DNA from: Profundibacter amoris
GTDB taxonomy: Bacteria; Pseudomonadota; Alphaproteobacteria; Rhodobacterales; Rhodobacteraceae
DNA: 64,000 nucleotides
Reading direction: 5' to 3'
Assembly: GCF_003544895.1 (NCBI RefSeq)
Contig: NZ_CP032125.1
Location: 758,001 to 822,000, forward strand
Part shown: piece by piece, positions 44,359 to 52,633 of the stretch
How the letters are laid out: the number at the start of each line of letters is the position of its first letter
Position numbering within the stretch: position 1 is the stretch's first letter
The notes under the pieces: model-generated
What the model was told of the DNA's origin: nothing
What the model saw: only the letters and a program-made list of their open reading frames with translations
The model's database searches: none
Translations under genes and position numbers: made by a program

Positions 44359-45111
44359 CTATGAAAACGCCTGATAGACCCGAACGGCGATATTGTTCAA
44401 CTGATCGCGCGGCAGATCACCAACAAGGGCAAAGCGCAGGTTTTCGTCCTGCCAGTAGAAACTGTTGGTATCACCATCATTCTTGAATTCGAATTCGGCC
44501 ATCCGGCTGTTGTCGCTGCGCACCGCAAACAGGGTGATGCGGGTGCCGTCGGCGTTTTCATACATGAATTGCGCGGCGGGGCCTTCGGTTGCAGACAACA
44601 GCCGACCGCCAACCAGTTCAAAGCCGTTGGCCGACAGATCGGGGGCGGACAGTTTTTCGCCCACGCGGTTTGACAGCCAGCGGATCAGCAGGTCTTCGTC
44701 ATCGGCCCTGATTTCGACAGGGCGGTTCGGGTCGGCGGTGAAAACGGCGTGGGCGGCGATGGCCTCGGACACTAGGCCGGCCACCTGAATTTCGGTATTT
44801 TGCGGCGCAGCACCACGGCCCGCCCAGCCCAAGGCAATGCCAACGGCCATAATGGCAACCGAAGCCGCGATGGCCCGCCAAGGGGCGCGGTTGGTGTTGG
44901 CCACCGGCGCAATTTCGGGCAGCTCAATCGGCATGTCGGGGGCGGGGAACAGTGCGCGGATCGCGTCATTCTGCGCGGCCCAGTCGGCGACCTCTTCGGC
45001 GCGGTCCGGATTTTCGGCCAGATAGGCCTCGACCAGCGCCATATCGGCATCATCCAGTTGCCCGTCAACAAAGGCATGCAGCATTTCGGTTGTCACATTC
45101 GGTCGGGTCAT
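44359..45111 (-). CDS. Anti-sigma factor, single-pass membrane protein
   Basis: 250 residues. The first 55 or so (TTEMLHAFVDGQLDDADMALVEAYLAENPD) form the usual anti-sigma binding helices without the HxxxCxxC zinc motif. One membrane helix follows at about 79-97, and the periplasmic C-terminal part may sense a signal. It starts four bases inside the sigma gene (ATGA overlap), which makes the pair certain. It holds the ECF sigma factor inactive at the membrane until triggered. Confidence 0.85.
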   Translation of the reverse strand: MTRPNVTTEMLHAFVDGQLDDADMALVEAYLAENPDRAEEVADWAAQNDAIRALFPAPDMPIELPEIAPVANTNRAPWRAIAASVAIMAVGIALGWAGRGAAPQNTEIQVAGLVSEAIAAHAVFTADPNRPVEIRADDEDLLIRWLSNRVGEKLSAPDLSANGFELVGGRLLSATEGPAAQFMYENADGTRITLFAVRSDNSRMAEFEFKNDGDTNSFYWQDENLRFALVGDLPRDQLNNIAVRVYQAFS

Positions 45112-45626
45112 GATGCCCCCTTCAGGTCGGCTGTTGGCGCATCGGCCATAAGTTCGCGTAATTTCGCCCGTGCGCGGCCAAGGCGGGACATCAGCGTGCC
45201 CAGCGGCACATTCAGGGCAACGGCTGCCTGTTTATAGCTAACGCCGCCCAGCACAATCAGCAAAAGCGCCTCGCGTTGGTCATCGGGCAGTTTTTTCATG
45301 GCGCGGGCGGTTTGTGATAGTGCCAGTTTCTGGTCCAGCGCATCGGGGGCGGCCGGATCATGGTGCATATCATCCATCGCTACCAGTTGCGGGCGGCGTG
45401 ATTGGGTGCGCAGCTGATTGCGGTAAAGATTCAGAAGCATTTTCATCAACCACGGTTTCAAGGCGCCGGTCTGTTTCCACAAATCGCGTTTGCGCAGGGC
45501 ACGTTCGGCGCAATCCTGCACCAGATCGTCGGCCATATTCCGGTCACGGGTCAGGGCATAGGCATAACGCCAGAGATCGGGCAGGCAATCCTGTAGCTGG
45601 GAGCGAAATTCAGGCATGGTATCCAT
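45108..45626 (-). CDS. ECF-type RNA polymerase sigma factor
   Basis: 172 residues. Region 2 (LWRYAYALTRDRNMADDLVQDCAERAL) and region 4 (LPDDQREALLLIVLGGVSYKQAAVALNVPLGTLMSRLGRARAKL) are both intact; there is no region 1 or 3. The start may be the first or fourth codon (ATG at 45624 or 45615). It is co-transcribed with the anti-sigma gene and lies downstream of the secreted-repeat gene on the same strand, with which it may share a promoter. The stress it answers to is unknown; oxidative or envelope stress are usual. Confidence 0.88.
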   Translation of the reverse strand: MDTMPEFRSQLQDCLPDLWRYAYALTRDRNMADDLVQDCAERALRKRDLWKQTGALKPWLMKMLLNLYRNQLRTQSRRPQLVAMDDMHHDPAAPDALDQKLALSQTARAMKKLPDDQREALLLIVLGGVSYKQAAVALNVPLGTLMSRLGRARAKLRELMADAPTADLKGAS

Positions 45627-45683
45627 TCAATTCGGGTAGCCCCAAGGACGGGACCACCCATTGCCTTACCCTAGGGGACAGGT

Positions 45684-46079
45684 TTAGGGCTTGGCAATAT
45701 GCCACACACCTTTGACGCCGTCACCGGTGACATCGCCAGGTTTTTTGTCTTTGATCCATGTGTAAAGCGGCATGCCGTTCACGGCCCATTGTTTCGAGCC
45801 ATCCGCACGGGTAACGACGGAAAACTGGCCTTCACCTTGGGCCTTGGCAGGGGCCATCAACGGGGGCCATTTTGCTGCACAACCATCGTTGCAGTTGGAA
45901 ACGCCCTTGGCATCCTTGTCGAAGGTATACAGTGTCATGCCTTTGGCATCGCTGTATACTTTGCCGCTATCCGTGGTGACAACATGGATGGTGGCTTGCG
46001 GCGCGTGGGCGGCGGCAAATGCGCCACCTGCGAACAGGGTGGTGGTGAGTGCAGTTGCGATCAAAAGGGATTTGAACAT
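45684..46079 (-). CDS. Secreted repeat protein with Yx(F/W)xxD motifs (PF03640-like)
   Basis: 131 residues: a signal peptide (1-24, ending GAFAAA) and two copies of a short beta repeat. The first has GMTLYTFDKDAKGVSNCNDGCAAKWPPL, and the second has WAVNGMPLYTWIKDKKPGDVTGD. The two cysteines in CNDGC may form a disulfide. This family is often encoded beside ECF sigma/anti-sigma pairs, as here, which suggests a regulon member or an operon. Function unknown. Confidence 0.82.
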   Translation of the reverse strand: MFKSLLIATALTTTLFAGGAFAAAHAPQATIHVVTTDSGKVYSDAKGMTLYTFDKDAKGVSNCNDGCAAKWPPLMAPAKAQGEGQFSVVTRADGSKQWAVNGMPLYTWIKDKKPGDVTGDGVKGVWHIAKP

Positions 46080-46287
46080 TGGGTTCTCCTAAAGGTTTCA
46101 ATTGGCCGGTGTTTGTGATCCGGCATATAAGAAACACACCGCACAGAGGCGGTTTAATCCCGACAAAGACAATTAATTATGGAAATCGCGATAAATCAGT
46201 ATGTTAGAACCGGAATTAATTATATGTAACAAACCTTCACAGGGTTTTTTATCGACTTGGCGTGGTTTGGCGGGCAATCATTAATAA

Positions 46288-47343
46288 ATGATCGGAATAA
46301 AACGCATAAAGCGCTGGCTGGGTCTTGGGCCAGACATCGAGCAATCGCCCGCTTTGCCGTCACGCGGTCGGGTGGATCATGTGATTATCTTTGACGGCAC
46401 TATGTCCACGCTTAAGGCAGGATGCGAAACCAACGCAGGACTGGCCTATAAGCTGCTGCACGAAATGGCCTCCTCGCAACATCTGTCACTGCGCTATGAA
46501 CACGGGCTGCAATGGCACAATTGGCGGCACACGTGGGATGTGATCAACGGCAAGGGGATCAACCGGCAGATCAGGCGGGCTTACGGGTTTTTGGCCAGCC
46601 GATACCGCCCCGGGGACCGGATTTTCCTGCTGGGGTTTTCGCGCGGGGCCTTTGCGGCGCGATCATTGGCGGGGGTGATCGACCGGCTGGGATTGCTGAC
46701 GCAAGAACAGGCAACCGTGCGCAATGTGCGCCAGCTATACCGCCATTACCAATGTTCGGCGGACAGTGACGCGGCGCGGCTGTTTGCGGCGGCCCATTGC
46801 CACAAAGGTGTTAAAATCGAAATGGTCGGGGTCTGGGATACAGTCATGGCGCTGGGCCTGCGCTGGCCGGTTTTATGGCGCTGGACCCAGCCGCAACATG
46901 CGTTCCACAGCCGCCACCTTGGCCATAGCGTGCGGCACGGGTTCCACGCGCTGGCGATGGATGAAACCCGTCTGGCTTTTGCGCCGGTGATGTGGGAAAG
47001 CCGCGCCAACTGGGTTGGTGTGATGGAGCAAATGTGGTTTCGCGGATGCCACAGCGATATCGGCGGCAATCTGGGCGGGTTTGATGCGGCAAGGCCGCTG
47101 TCAAACATCCCGCTGGTCTGGATGCTGGAAAAAATGGAGGGCTGCAATGTGCGTTTCCCCGAGGGTTGGCAAGCGCGGTTTGAACAGGATGCCGAGGCCT
47201 CGATGGTCGGATCATGGCGCGGCTGGGCCAAGCTGTTCCTGTGGCGCCGCCGCCGCGTGATCGGGCGCGATGCAAGCGAACGGATACACCCCACAGCACG
47301 GGGTCATAAATACGCAAACAAAGGAAACCCTGTCCGCCCATAA
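46288..47343 (+). CDS. DUF2235 alpha/beta-hydrolase-like protein
   Basis: 351 residues. A nucleophile elbow GFSRGAFAARSLAG places the likely catalytic serine at residue 118, with an early FDGT motif (about 35-38) and VGVWDTVMALG in the DUF2235 order. Some family members are type VI phospholipase effectors, but no tss gene or adaptor is nearby. The AT-rich 208-base gap upstream contains the promoters for this gene and the divergent secreted-repeat gene. Repeat copy E follows the stop. Confidence 0.8.
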   Translation: MIGIKRIKRWLGLGPDIEQSPALPSRGRVDHVIIFDGTMSTLKAGCETNAGLAYKLLHEMASSQHLSLRYEHGLQWHNWRHTWDVINGKGINRQIRRAYGFLASRYRPGDRIFLLGFSRGAFAARSLAGVIDRLGLLTQEQATVRNVRQLYRHYQCSADSDAARLFAAAHCHKGVKIEMVGVWDTVMALGLRWPVLWRWTQPQHAFHSRHLGHSVRHGFHALAMDETRLAFAPVMWESRANWVGVMEQMWFRGCHSDIGGNLGGFDAARPLSNIPLVWMLEKMEGCNVRFPEGWQARFEQDAEASMVGSWRGWAKLFLWRRRRVIGRDASERIHPTARGHKYANKGNPVRP

Positions 47344-47348
47344 CCGGA

Positions 47349-47396
47349 CCCCTGTTTCTTTTTCGCCCAAATATCCCCGCCGGAGGCATCAAACCT
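47349..47396 (+). repeat. Dispersed intergenic repeat, copy E
   Basis: Six bases after the DUF2235 stop: CCCCTGTTTCTTTTTC, then CCCAAATATCCCCGCCGGAGGC and ATCAAACC. Same order and orientation relative to the gene as copy A, but the GCGCG hairpin part is absent. Confidence 0.65.
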
Positions 47397-47404
47397 TTAT
47401 GTGT

Positions 47405-48271
47405 CTAGGCAACATTCTCCAGCGAAACCGCAGGCGTCACCCCCAGCGCATGACAAATATCTCGGGTCAGGGCAGGGCGGTTCAGGGTGTAGAAATGCAA
47501 ATCCTCGACCCCGCCATCAATCAGATCGCTGCATAATTCGGTGCAAACGGCGGTGGACAACAGATCGGTGCGCCCGTCGCGGATGGCTTTGGTAAACGCG
47601 TCATCCAGCCAGGTCGGGATCGACGCCCCGCAACCGGCGGCAAATTTTTTGATCCCGGTCCAGCTGGTGATCGGCATGATCCCCGGAATGATCGGCGCAT
47701 CGATACCGGCCTTTTCGCAGGCATCGCGAAACCGGAAAAAAGTTTCCGCCTCAAAGAAAAACTGGGTGATCGCACTGCTGGCGCCTGCATCGATCTTGCG
47801 TTTCAGCCATTCCACATCGGCTGCCGTATCGGGGCTTTCGGGGTGCGGTTCGGGATAAGCGCCAACGCGGATGTTGAATTTGCCGGTTTCGGCCAGCGTT
47901 TCAACCAGCTCGATCGAACTGGTGAACCCGCCCTCGACAGGTTTGAACCCGTCGGCCCCCTTGGGGGCATCGCCGCGCAGGGCAACGATATCGGTCACGC
48001 CCGCCTTGGCGTATTTGTCGGCAATCGCCAGAATTTCATCGCGGGTGGAATTGATACAAGTCAGATGCGCCGCCACCTTCAGCCCGTAATTGTTCTGGAT
48101 GGTGGTCACGGCCTCGTGCGTCAGATCCCGTGTGGTGCCGCCCGCTCCGTAAGTGACGGATACGAAATTCGGGTTCATCGGCGCCAGCACCTGCACGGTG
48201 TCCCACAGGCGAAACGATGCCTCGAGCGATTGCGGCGGGAAAAATTCAAAGCTGATGCGGGGCGTGGCCAT
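47405..48271 (-). CDS. metF: Methylenetetrahydrofolate reductase
   Basis: FAD-dependent reduction of 5,10-methylene- to 5-methyl-tetrahydrofolate for methionine synthesis. 288 residues: ISFEFFPPQ at the N-terminus holds the active-site glutamate, VTYGAGGTTRDLTHE and HLTCINSTRDEI follow, then ALRGDAPKG and the FAD/folate segment AITQFFFEAETFFRFRD. The ATG at 48269-48271 is used. Divergent from a LysR-type gene, with a perfect MetR box in the gap. Confidence 0.94.
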   Translation of the reverse strand: MATPRISFEFFPPQSLEASFRLWDTVQVLAPMNPNFVSVTYGAGGTTRDLTHEAVTTIQNNYGLKVAAHLTCINSTRDEILAIADKYAKAGVTDIVALRGDAPKGADGFKPVEGGFTSSIELVETLAETGKFNIRVGAYPEPHPESPDTAADVEWLKRKIDAGASSAITQFFFEAETFFRFRDACEKAGIDAPIIPGIMPITSWTGIKKFAAGCGASIPTWLDDAFTKAIRDGRTDLLSTAVCTELCSDLIDGGVEDLHFYTLNRPALTRDICHALGVTPAVSLENVA

Positions 48272-48318
48272 ACCGGATTCCTTTTTGCTTGAGCGCCCTT
48301 TTCGCATATGGCAAACTG

Positions 48319-48331
48319 TGAAACAAATTCA
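48319..48331. promoter_or_regulatory. MetR-type box between metF and the LysR gene
   Basis: TGAAACAAATTCA fits the MetR consensus TGAA-N5-TTCA exactly. It lies 48 bases upstream of the metF start and 35 upstream of the LysR-type start, in a 94-base divergent gap. Confidence 0.85.
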
Positions 48332-48365
48332 TAATACTCAAGATTAATATGAGGTTTGTAACATA

Positions 48366-49286
48366 ATGCACTTGGAACTCCGCCACTTGCGCACGATCAA
48401 AGCCATTCACGAGGCCGGTGGGCTGGCCCGTGCGGCCGAGGTGATGAACATCACCCAATCGGCCCTTAGCCACCAGATCAAGGGGCTTGAGGAACAGACG
48501 CAGGTTGAACTTTTTATCCGCCGTTCCAAACCTTTACGCCTGTCCGCCGCCGGTATGCGCCTGTTGGCGCTGGCCGAACGGGTGCTGCCGGAAATCGAGG
48601 CGATCGAGCAGGATTTTGAGGGGCTTAATAGTGGCCGCGCCGGGCGCTTGCATATCGCGATTGAATGTCACGCCTGTTTTGAATGGCTGTTTCCGGTTTT
48701 AGAAGAATTTCGCAAGGCCTGGCCGGATGTCGATGTCGATATACGCGCCGGTCTGTCGTTCGACGCGCTGACGGCTTTGCAAAAGGAACAGGTCGATCTG
48801 GTGATTTCCTCGGACCCCGAGGAATTAACCGGTGTCGAATTTTCCCCATTGTTCGATTATGAACCGGTGTTCGTTGCGGCCGCGAAAAACCCGCTGGCAG
48901 AAAAACCCTATATCGAGGCCAGGGATTTCCGCGATCAAACCCTGATCACCTATCCGGTGGACCGCAGCAAACTGGATGCTTTTACCGAATTGCTGGGGCC
49001 GGCCAAGGTGGAACCGGCGGCCATCCGTCAGGTGGAACTGACCGCCGTTATCCTGCTTTTGGTGGCCTCGAACCGGGGTGTGACCGTATTGCCGGATTGG
49101 GTGGTGCGTGATGTCAGATACAATTCGGATTACATCACCCGCCGCCTGACAAAAGACGGATTAACCCGCAGATTATATGCAGCCATCCGCAACGAGGACG
49201 CCGCCAAACCCTATATGGCCCATTTTATCCGGTTGGGGCGTTCAATTCCTGTTAAATTGCAACGAGGGGCGCTCATATCTAGCTAA
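48366..49286 (+). CDS. metR: LysR-family regulator, probably MetR
   Basis: 306 residues: an N-terminal winged helix (MHLELRHLRTIKAIHEAGGLARAAEVMNITQSALSHQIKGLEEQ) and a C-terminal effector domain with the RLHIAIECHACFEWLFPVL segment seen in MetR-like regulators. The position, divergent from metF with a consensus box between them, is the classical MetR arrangement; homocysteine is the co-effector in that family. It is a good symbol assignment but rests on context as well as sequence. Confidence 0.85.
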   Translation: MHLELRHLRTIKAIHEAGGLARAAEVMNITQSALSHQIKGLEEQTQVELFIRRSKPLRLSAAGMRLLALAERVLPEIEAIEQDFEGLNSGRAGRLHIAIECHACFEWLFPVLEEFRKAWPDVDVDIRAGLSFDALTALQKEQVDLVISSDPEELTGVEFSPLFDYEPVFVAAAKNPLAEKPYIEARDFRDQTLITYPVDRSKLDAFTELLGPAKVEPAAIRQVELTAVILLLVASNRGVTVLPDWVVRDVRYNSDYITRRLTKDGLTRRLYAAIRNEDAAKPYMAHFIRLGRSIPVKLQRGALISS

Positions 49287-49437
49287 AATAGCATTTTTGG
49301 ACGTTTAGCGCTGAAAAATGGCCCAAAATAGCAACTAAAGTCTATTTTTTGCCGTATTCAATTAATATGAAGCATACATATCAAGTGTACTATGGGTTTC
49401 TGCTACTGGAAGGTCTCTGTTTCTAAAGGAATAGGTT

Positions 49438-50469
49438 ATGCCAACAACATTTAATGTAATTAGTTTGGGTGTGTTATCGGATATTGATACCACAGAAGGA
49501 AATAACACAGCAGAAGGTGCTTCCAATCTGGTTGGAATGACTTTCGGTAGTGCGGGCAATGCGCTTGTGAATAATTTTGTTACGATGTCATCAGTTGGTA
49601 ATCCAGGATCCTACTATGATATGGATAACAACCCGTCCGAGCAGTTTTCGATCAACGGTGGCGCCCCGCAAACTTTTGATGGCACCGCAATCTATAATGC
49701 GACAATCACATATATTGATGGAACGACGGCAACCATAACGGCAGTTGTCTATCAGGATGTGAACGGTAATACCTATCTTGCACCGGAATACTCGGCAAAT
49801 GCAGACCAGACTGCACTGGAAGCCGGGGCAATCCGTTCAATATCCTTGGATAGTTTAGCGGGTAATATTTTCAGTGGCATGACAACCAGCCGCCAAACCT
49901 GGAATTATGTGACCTGTTTTGTGCGTGGAACGAAAATTGAAACAGCAAGCGGGTCTGTTGCTGTCGAAGATCTGGGCGCAGGTGATTTGATCCGCACTGT
50001 AGACAACGGATTGCAACCTTTGCGCTGGATTGGGCGCCGGACTGTTCCGGCTGAAAACGCATTTGCCCCCATTCTGATCCGCAAGGGGGCGTTGGGAAAC
50101 ACAGACGATTTGCGCGTGTCACCGCAGCACCGGATTTTGCTTTCCGGCTGGCGTGCCGAAATGCATCTGGGCATGACCGAAGTGCTGGCACCTGCCAAGG
50201 CATTGATAAACGGGGAAACTATTCTGCGCGAAACAGGGGGCGAGGTCGAGTATTTCCACATCATGTTTGATCAGCATGAACTGGTTTTTGCCGCTGGAAT
50301 CGAATCCGAAAGCTTCCATCCTGGTGATATGGGCTGGAACGCATTAACCGAGGAAGCTCGCGAAGAAATTCTGACCCTGTTCCCCGAATTGCGTGACGAA
50401 GGCTTCAAAGCGTATGGCGCCACAGCCCGTCCGACAATCAAGTCGCGCGAAGTGCAAATGCTATCCTAG
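49438..50469 (+). CDS. Hint-domain protein (hedgehog/intein type)
   Basis: 343 residues in two parts. Residues 1-159 are low in charge, rich in Asn, Thr, Ser and Gly, without a Sec signal, and resemble the N-terminal part of exported Rhodobacterales proteins. From Cys160 a Hint_2 domain runs (CFVRGTKIETASG), with GDLIRTVDNGLQPLRWIG and His231 in VSPQHRILLSGWRAEM. The domain reaches near the C-terminus, so there is no C-extein and no protein splicing; autoproteolysis or processing is the usual proposal. The first part has lower GC than its neighbours. AAAGGAATAGG precedes the ATG. Function unknown. Confidence 0.75.
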   Translation: MPTTFNVISLGVLSDIDTTEGNNTAEGASNLVGMTFGSAGNALVNNFVTMSSVGNPGSYYDMDNNPSEQFSINGGAPQTFDGTAIYNATITYIDGTTATITAVVYQDVNGNTYLAPEYSANADQTALEAGAIRSISLDSLAGNIFSGMTTSRQTWNYVTCFVRGTKIETASGSVAVEDLGAGDLIRTVDNGLQPLRWIGRRTVPAENAFAPILIRKGALGNTDDLRVSPQHRILLSGWRAEMHLGMTEVLAPAKALINGETILRETGGEVEYFHIMFDQHELVFAAGIESESFHPGDMGWNALTEEAREEILTLFPELRDEGFKAYGATARPTIKSREVQMLS

Positions 50470-50544
50470 AATTCGCACTTATGCGCCCTTGTGCGTATGG
50501 CGCAGGGGTGTATATACGGCTTCTTGAAAAATAGGAGCCGACCG

Positions 50545-51333
50545 ATGCCGATGAGTGCCAATCTTAACCTGATGATCAAAGCCGCACGCGCGGCCGGTCG
50601 TTCGCTGTCAAAAGATTTTCGCGAGGTCGAGAACCTGCAGGTTTCCCTGAAGGGGGCCGGTGATTTCGTTTCCAAAGCCGATTTTGCCGCCGAAGAAATC
50701 ATCCGCGAACAACTGACCGAGGCGCGCCCGACCTATGGCTGGGTGGGCGAAGAAACCGGCGTGACCAAGGGCGATGACCCGACGCGGCGCTGGATTGTCG
50801 ATCCGCTGGATGGCACCACCAATTTCCTGCACGGGATGCCGCATTGGGCTGTTTCGATCGCGCTGGAGCACAAAGGCGAGGTTGTCGCCGGTGTGGTTTA
50901 CGATCCAACCAAGGACGAGATGTTCTTTGCCGAAAAAGGGCAGGGCGCGTGGATGAACGAAAGCCGGATGCGGGTTTCGGGCCGCCGCCGCCTGTCGGAA
51001 TGTGTGTTTGCAACCGGCCTGCCGTTTAGCGGTCGGGCCGATTTGCCGCAAACCTTGCAGGAACTGGCGCGGATATTGCCGGCAACCTCGGGCGTGCGGC
51101 GCTGGGGATCTGCGTCACTGGATCTGGCCTATGTGGCGGCTGGCCGCTATGACGGTTTCTGGGAACGTGGCCTGAACCTGTGGGATATTGCCGCCGGTGT
51201 GGTGATTGTCCGTGAGGCTGGCGGCATGATCGAACCATTGCGCAAGGAGCGCGATATACTGGCGGATGGTGAAGTTATCTGCGCCAATGAGCCGATTTTC
51301 GAGCAGTTCGCTAAAATCATTCGCGAGAAGTGA
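50545..51333 (+). CDS. suhB: Inositol-1-monophosphatase family protein (SuhB-like)
   Basis: 262 residues with a full metal site: GEETG (about 68-72) and WIVDPLDGTTNF (83-94) carry the three metal-binding acids, and LWDIAAGVVIVREAGG near the C-terminus closes it. SuhB members dephosphorylate inositol phosphates or act in rRNA transcription. The ATG at 50545 has AGGAG seven bases upstream, which favours it over longer frames. No obvious operon. Confidence 0.86.
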   Translation: MPMSANLNLMIKAARAAGRSLSKDFREVENLQVSLKGAGDFVSKADFAAEEIIREQLTEARPTYGWVGEETGVTKGDDPTRRWIVDPLDGTTNFLHGMPHWAVSIALEHKGEVVAGVVYDPTKDEMFFAEKGQGAWMNESRMRVSGRRRLSECVFATGLPFSGRADLPQTLQELARILPATSGVRRWGSASLDLAYVAAGRYDGFWERGLNLWDIAAGVVIVREAGGMIEPLRKERDILADGEVICANEPIFEQFAKIIREK

Positions 51334-51336
51334 TGC

Positions 51337-52260
51337 TCACCCCTGCATGATGGCGATCATCACCGGAAAGGCGAAGATCGCAATCACCAGTTGCCAGTTC
51401 AGGATAATCGCATACAGCTCGGCATCGCCTCCCATCTGGCGGGCGATGATATAGCCGTTGGTGGCCGTCGGTGTGGCCACAACCAGCATGGCGCAAAGGG
51501 TTTCCATCGGGGCCAGCCCGAAGGATTGCGCCAGAAAGAACACCAGTGCCGGTGCCACGATGGCCTTGATGGCAACCGCCCAGATGATTTTCCAGTTCAG
51601 ATAAAACAGCCGTCGCATGTTGAACCCCGCGCCGACGCAAAGCAATCCCACCGCAAGGGCCGCACGGCCGGTCATTTCCAGCATTGTGTCCACCGGCGCG
51701 GGGATCGGGATCTTGCCGATATTCAGGGCCAGACCCAGAACCGAGGCAATGATCAACGGGTTCAGGGCGATCGTTTTTAACACCTTCCAGACCGAAAACC
51801 GCCCCGCAAGCATCGTAGCAAGGGCGGCAATATTTATGATGTTGATGAAAGGGATAAGAAAGGCCATTGCGATTGTGATGGTGGTTAATCCCGAAGGTCC
51901 GAACAGTTGCGCCGCCACGGGCAGGGTGATCAGTGCATTCCATCGGGTAACGGCCTGAAACATCGAGGATAACTGCGGATTGCCCAAAGCCTGTTTGGGC
52001 AGGGCGACACGCAATATCAGGGTAAGTATTCCCGCAACTGTGAATGCCAGCAGCATAGTTGCTACGTAAAAGCCGGAAGATTTCAGCGTCATGTCTGAAT
52101 GGGCGATCGAGCGGATGATCAAGGCGGGGATCAATATCCGGAAACTCAGTTTTTCCAGCCCTGTCCAGTCGTTTGCGGCCAGCCAGCCGGTCTTGGCAAT
52201 CACCTGCCCGAGGGCCACCAGCAGGACCAGCGGCAACACTATCAGAAAAACCTCTGTCAT
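51337..52260 (-). CDS. AEC-family transporter (auxin efflux carrier-like)
   Basis: 307 residues with about ten hydrophobic helices and the AEC pattern of two similar halves. LVALGQVIAKTGWL opens it, and the final helices PTATNGYIIARQMGG and LVIAIFAFPVMIAI match the family's substrate-binding crossing helices. Members move organic acids and similar solutes. The AEC start lies two bases from the stop of the GFA gene upstream on the same strand. Confidence 0.84.
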   Translation of the reverse strand: MTEVFLIVLPLVLLVALGQVIAKTGWLAANDWTGLEKLSFRILIPALIIRSIAHSDMTLKSSGFYVATMLLAFTVAGILTLILRVALPKQALGNPQLSSMFQAVTRWNALITLPVAAQLFGPSGLTTITIAMAFLIPFINIINIAALATMLAGRFSVWKVLKTIALNPLIIASVLGLALNIGKIPIPAPVDTMLEMTGRAALAVGLLCVGAGFNMRRLFYLNWKIIWAVAIKAIVAPALVFFLAQSFGLAPMETLCAMLVVATPTATNGYIIARQMGGDAELYAIILNWQLVIAIFAFPVMIAIMQG

Positions 52261-52261
52261 C

Positions 52262-52633
52262 TCAGGTCTTGCGGTCCGACGGGTGGTTTACCCCGTCACT
52301 CCACGGCACTTCGCCCAGATCGCGCGGGTTGATCCCTTCGATCGCGCCGACGTTGACGCCGTATTCATCCGGGTTCGAGCGGCGCTGGTGGTGGGTATAG
52401 ATACCACAGACGGAACAGAAGTAGTGTTTGGCGGTATGTGTGCCCCAAGTGTATAGGGTTAGCTTGTCCGCGCCTTTCACTATTTCAACATCATCAAGCA
52501 AGGCAGTGACTGCAATCGCCCCTCTTCTTCTACAAAACGAACAATCGCAGCGCTGCGCCGTATTCAGACCATTTGCCAGTTTCACCTGCAGTTCAACCGC
52601 GCCGCAATGGCATGTCAGCTTGTGTTTTGTCAT
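52262..52633 (-). CDS. GFA-family zinc protein (CENP-V/GFA domain)
   Basis: 123 residues. Zinc ligands fit the family: CHCGAVEL near the N-terminus, CDCSFCRRRG at about 33-42 and FCSVCGIYTHHQRR at about 78-91. GFA domains bind glutathione-linked substrates or act as carbon-sulfur lyases; the actual role here is unknown. The ATG overlaps the rhomboid stop by four bases and the stop lies two bases from the AEC start, so rhomboid-GFA-AEC form an operon. Confidence 0.85.
   Translation of the reverse strand: MTKHKLTCHCGAVELQVKLANGLNTAQRCDCSFCRRRGAIAVTALLDDVEIVKGADKLTLYTWGTHTAKHYFCSVCGIYTHHQRRSNPDEYGVNVGAIEGINPRDLGEVPWSDGVNHPSDRKT

Noticed and set aside
46288-47343. DUF2235 protein as a type VI secretion effector
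   Set aside because: No tss, vgrG, hcp or adaptor gene lies anywhere in the window.
49438-50469. Hint protein as a splicing intein
   Set aside because: The Hint domain reaches almost to the C-terminus, with no C-extein and no interrupted host protein.
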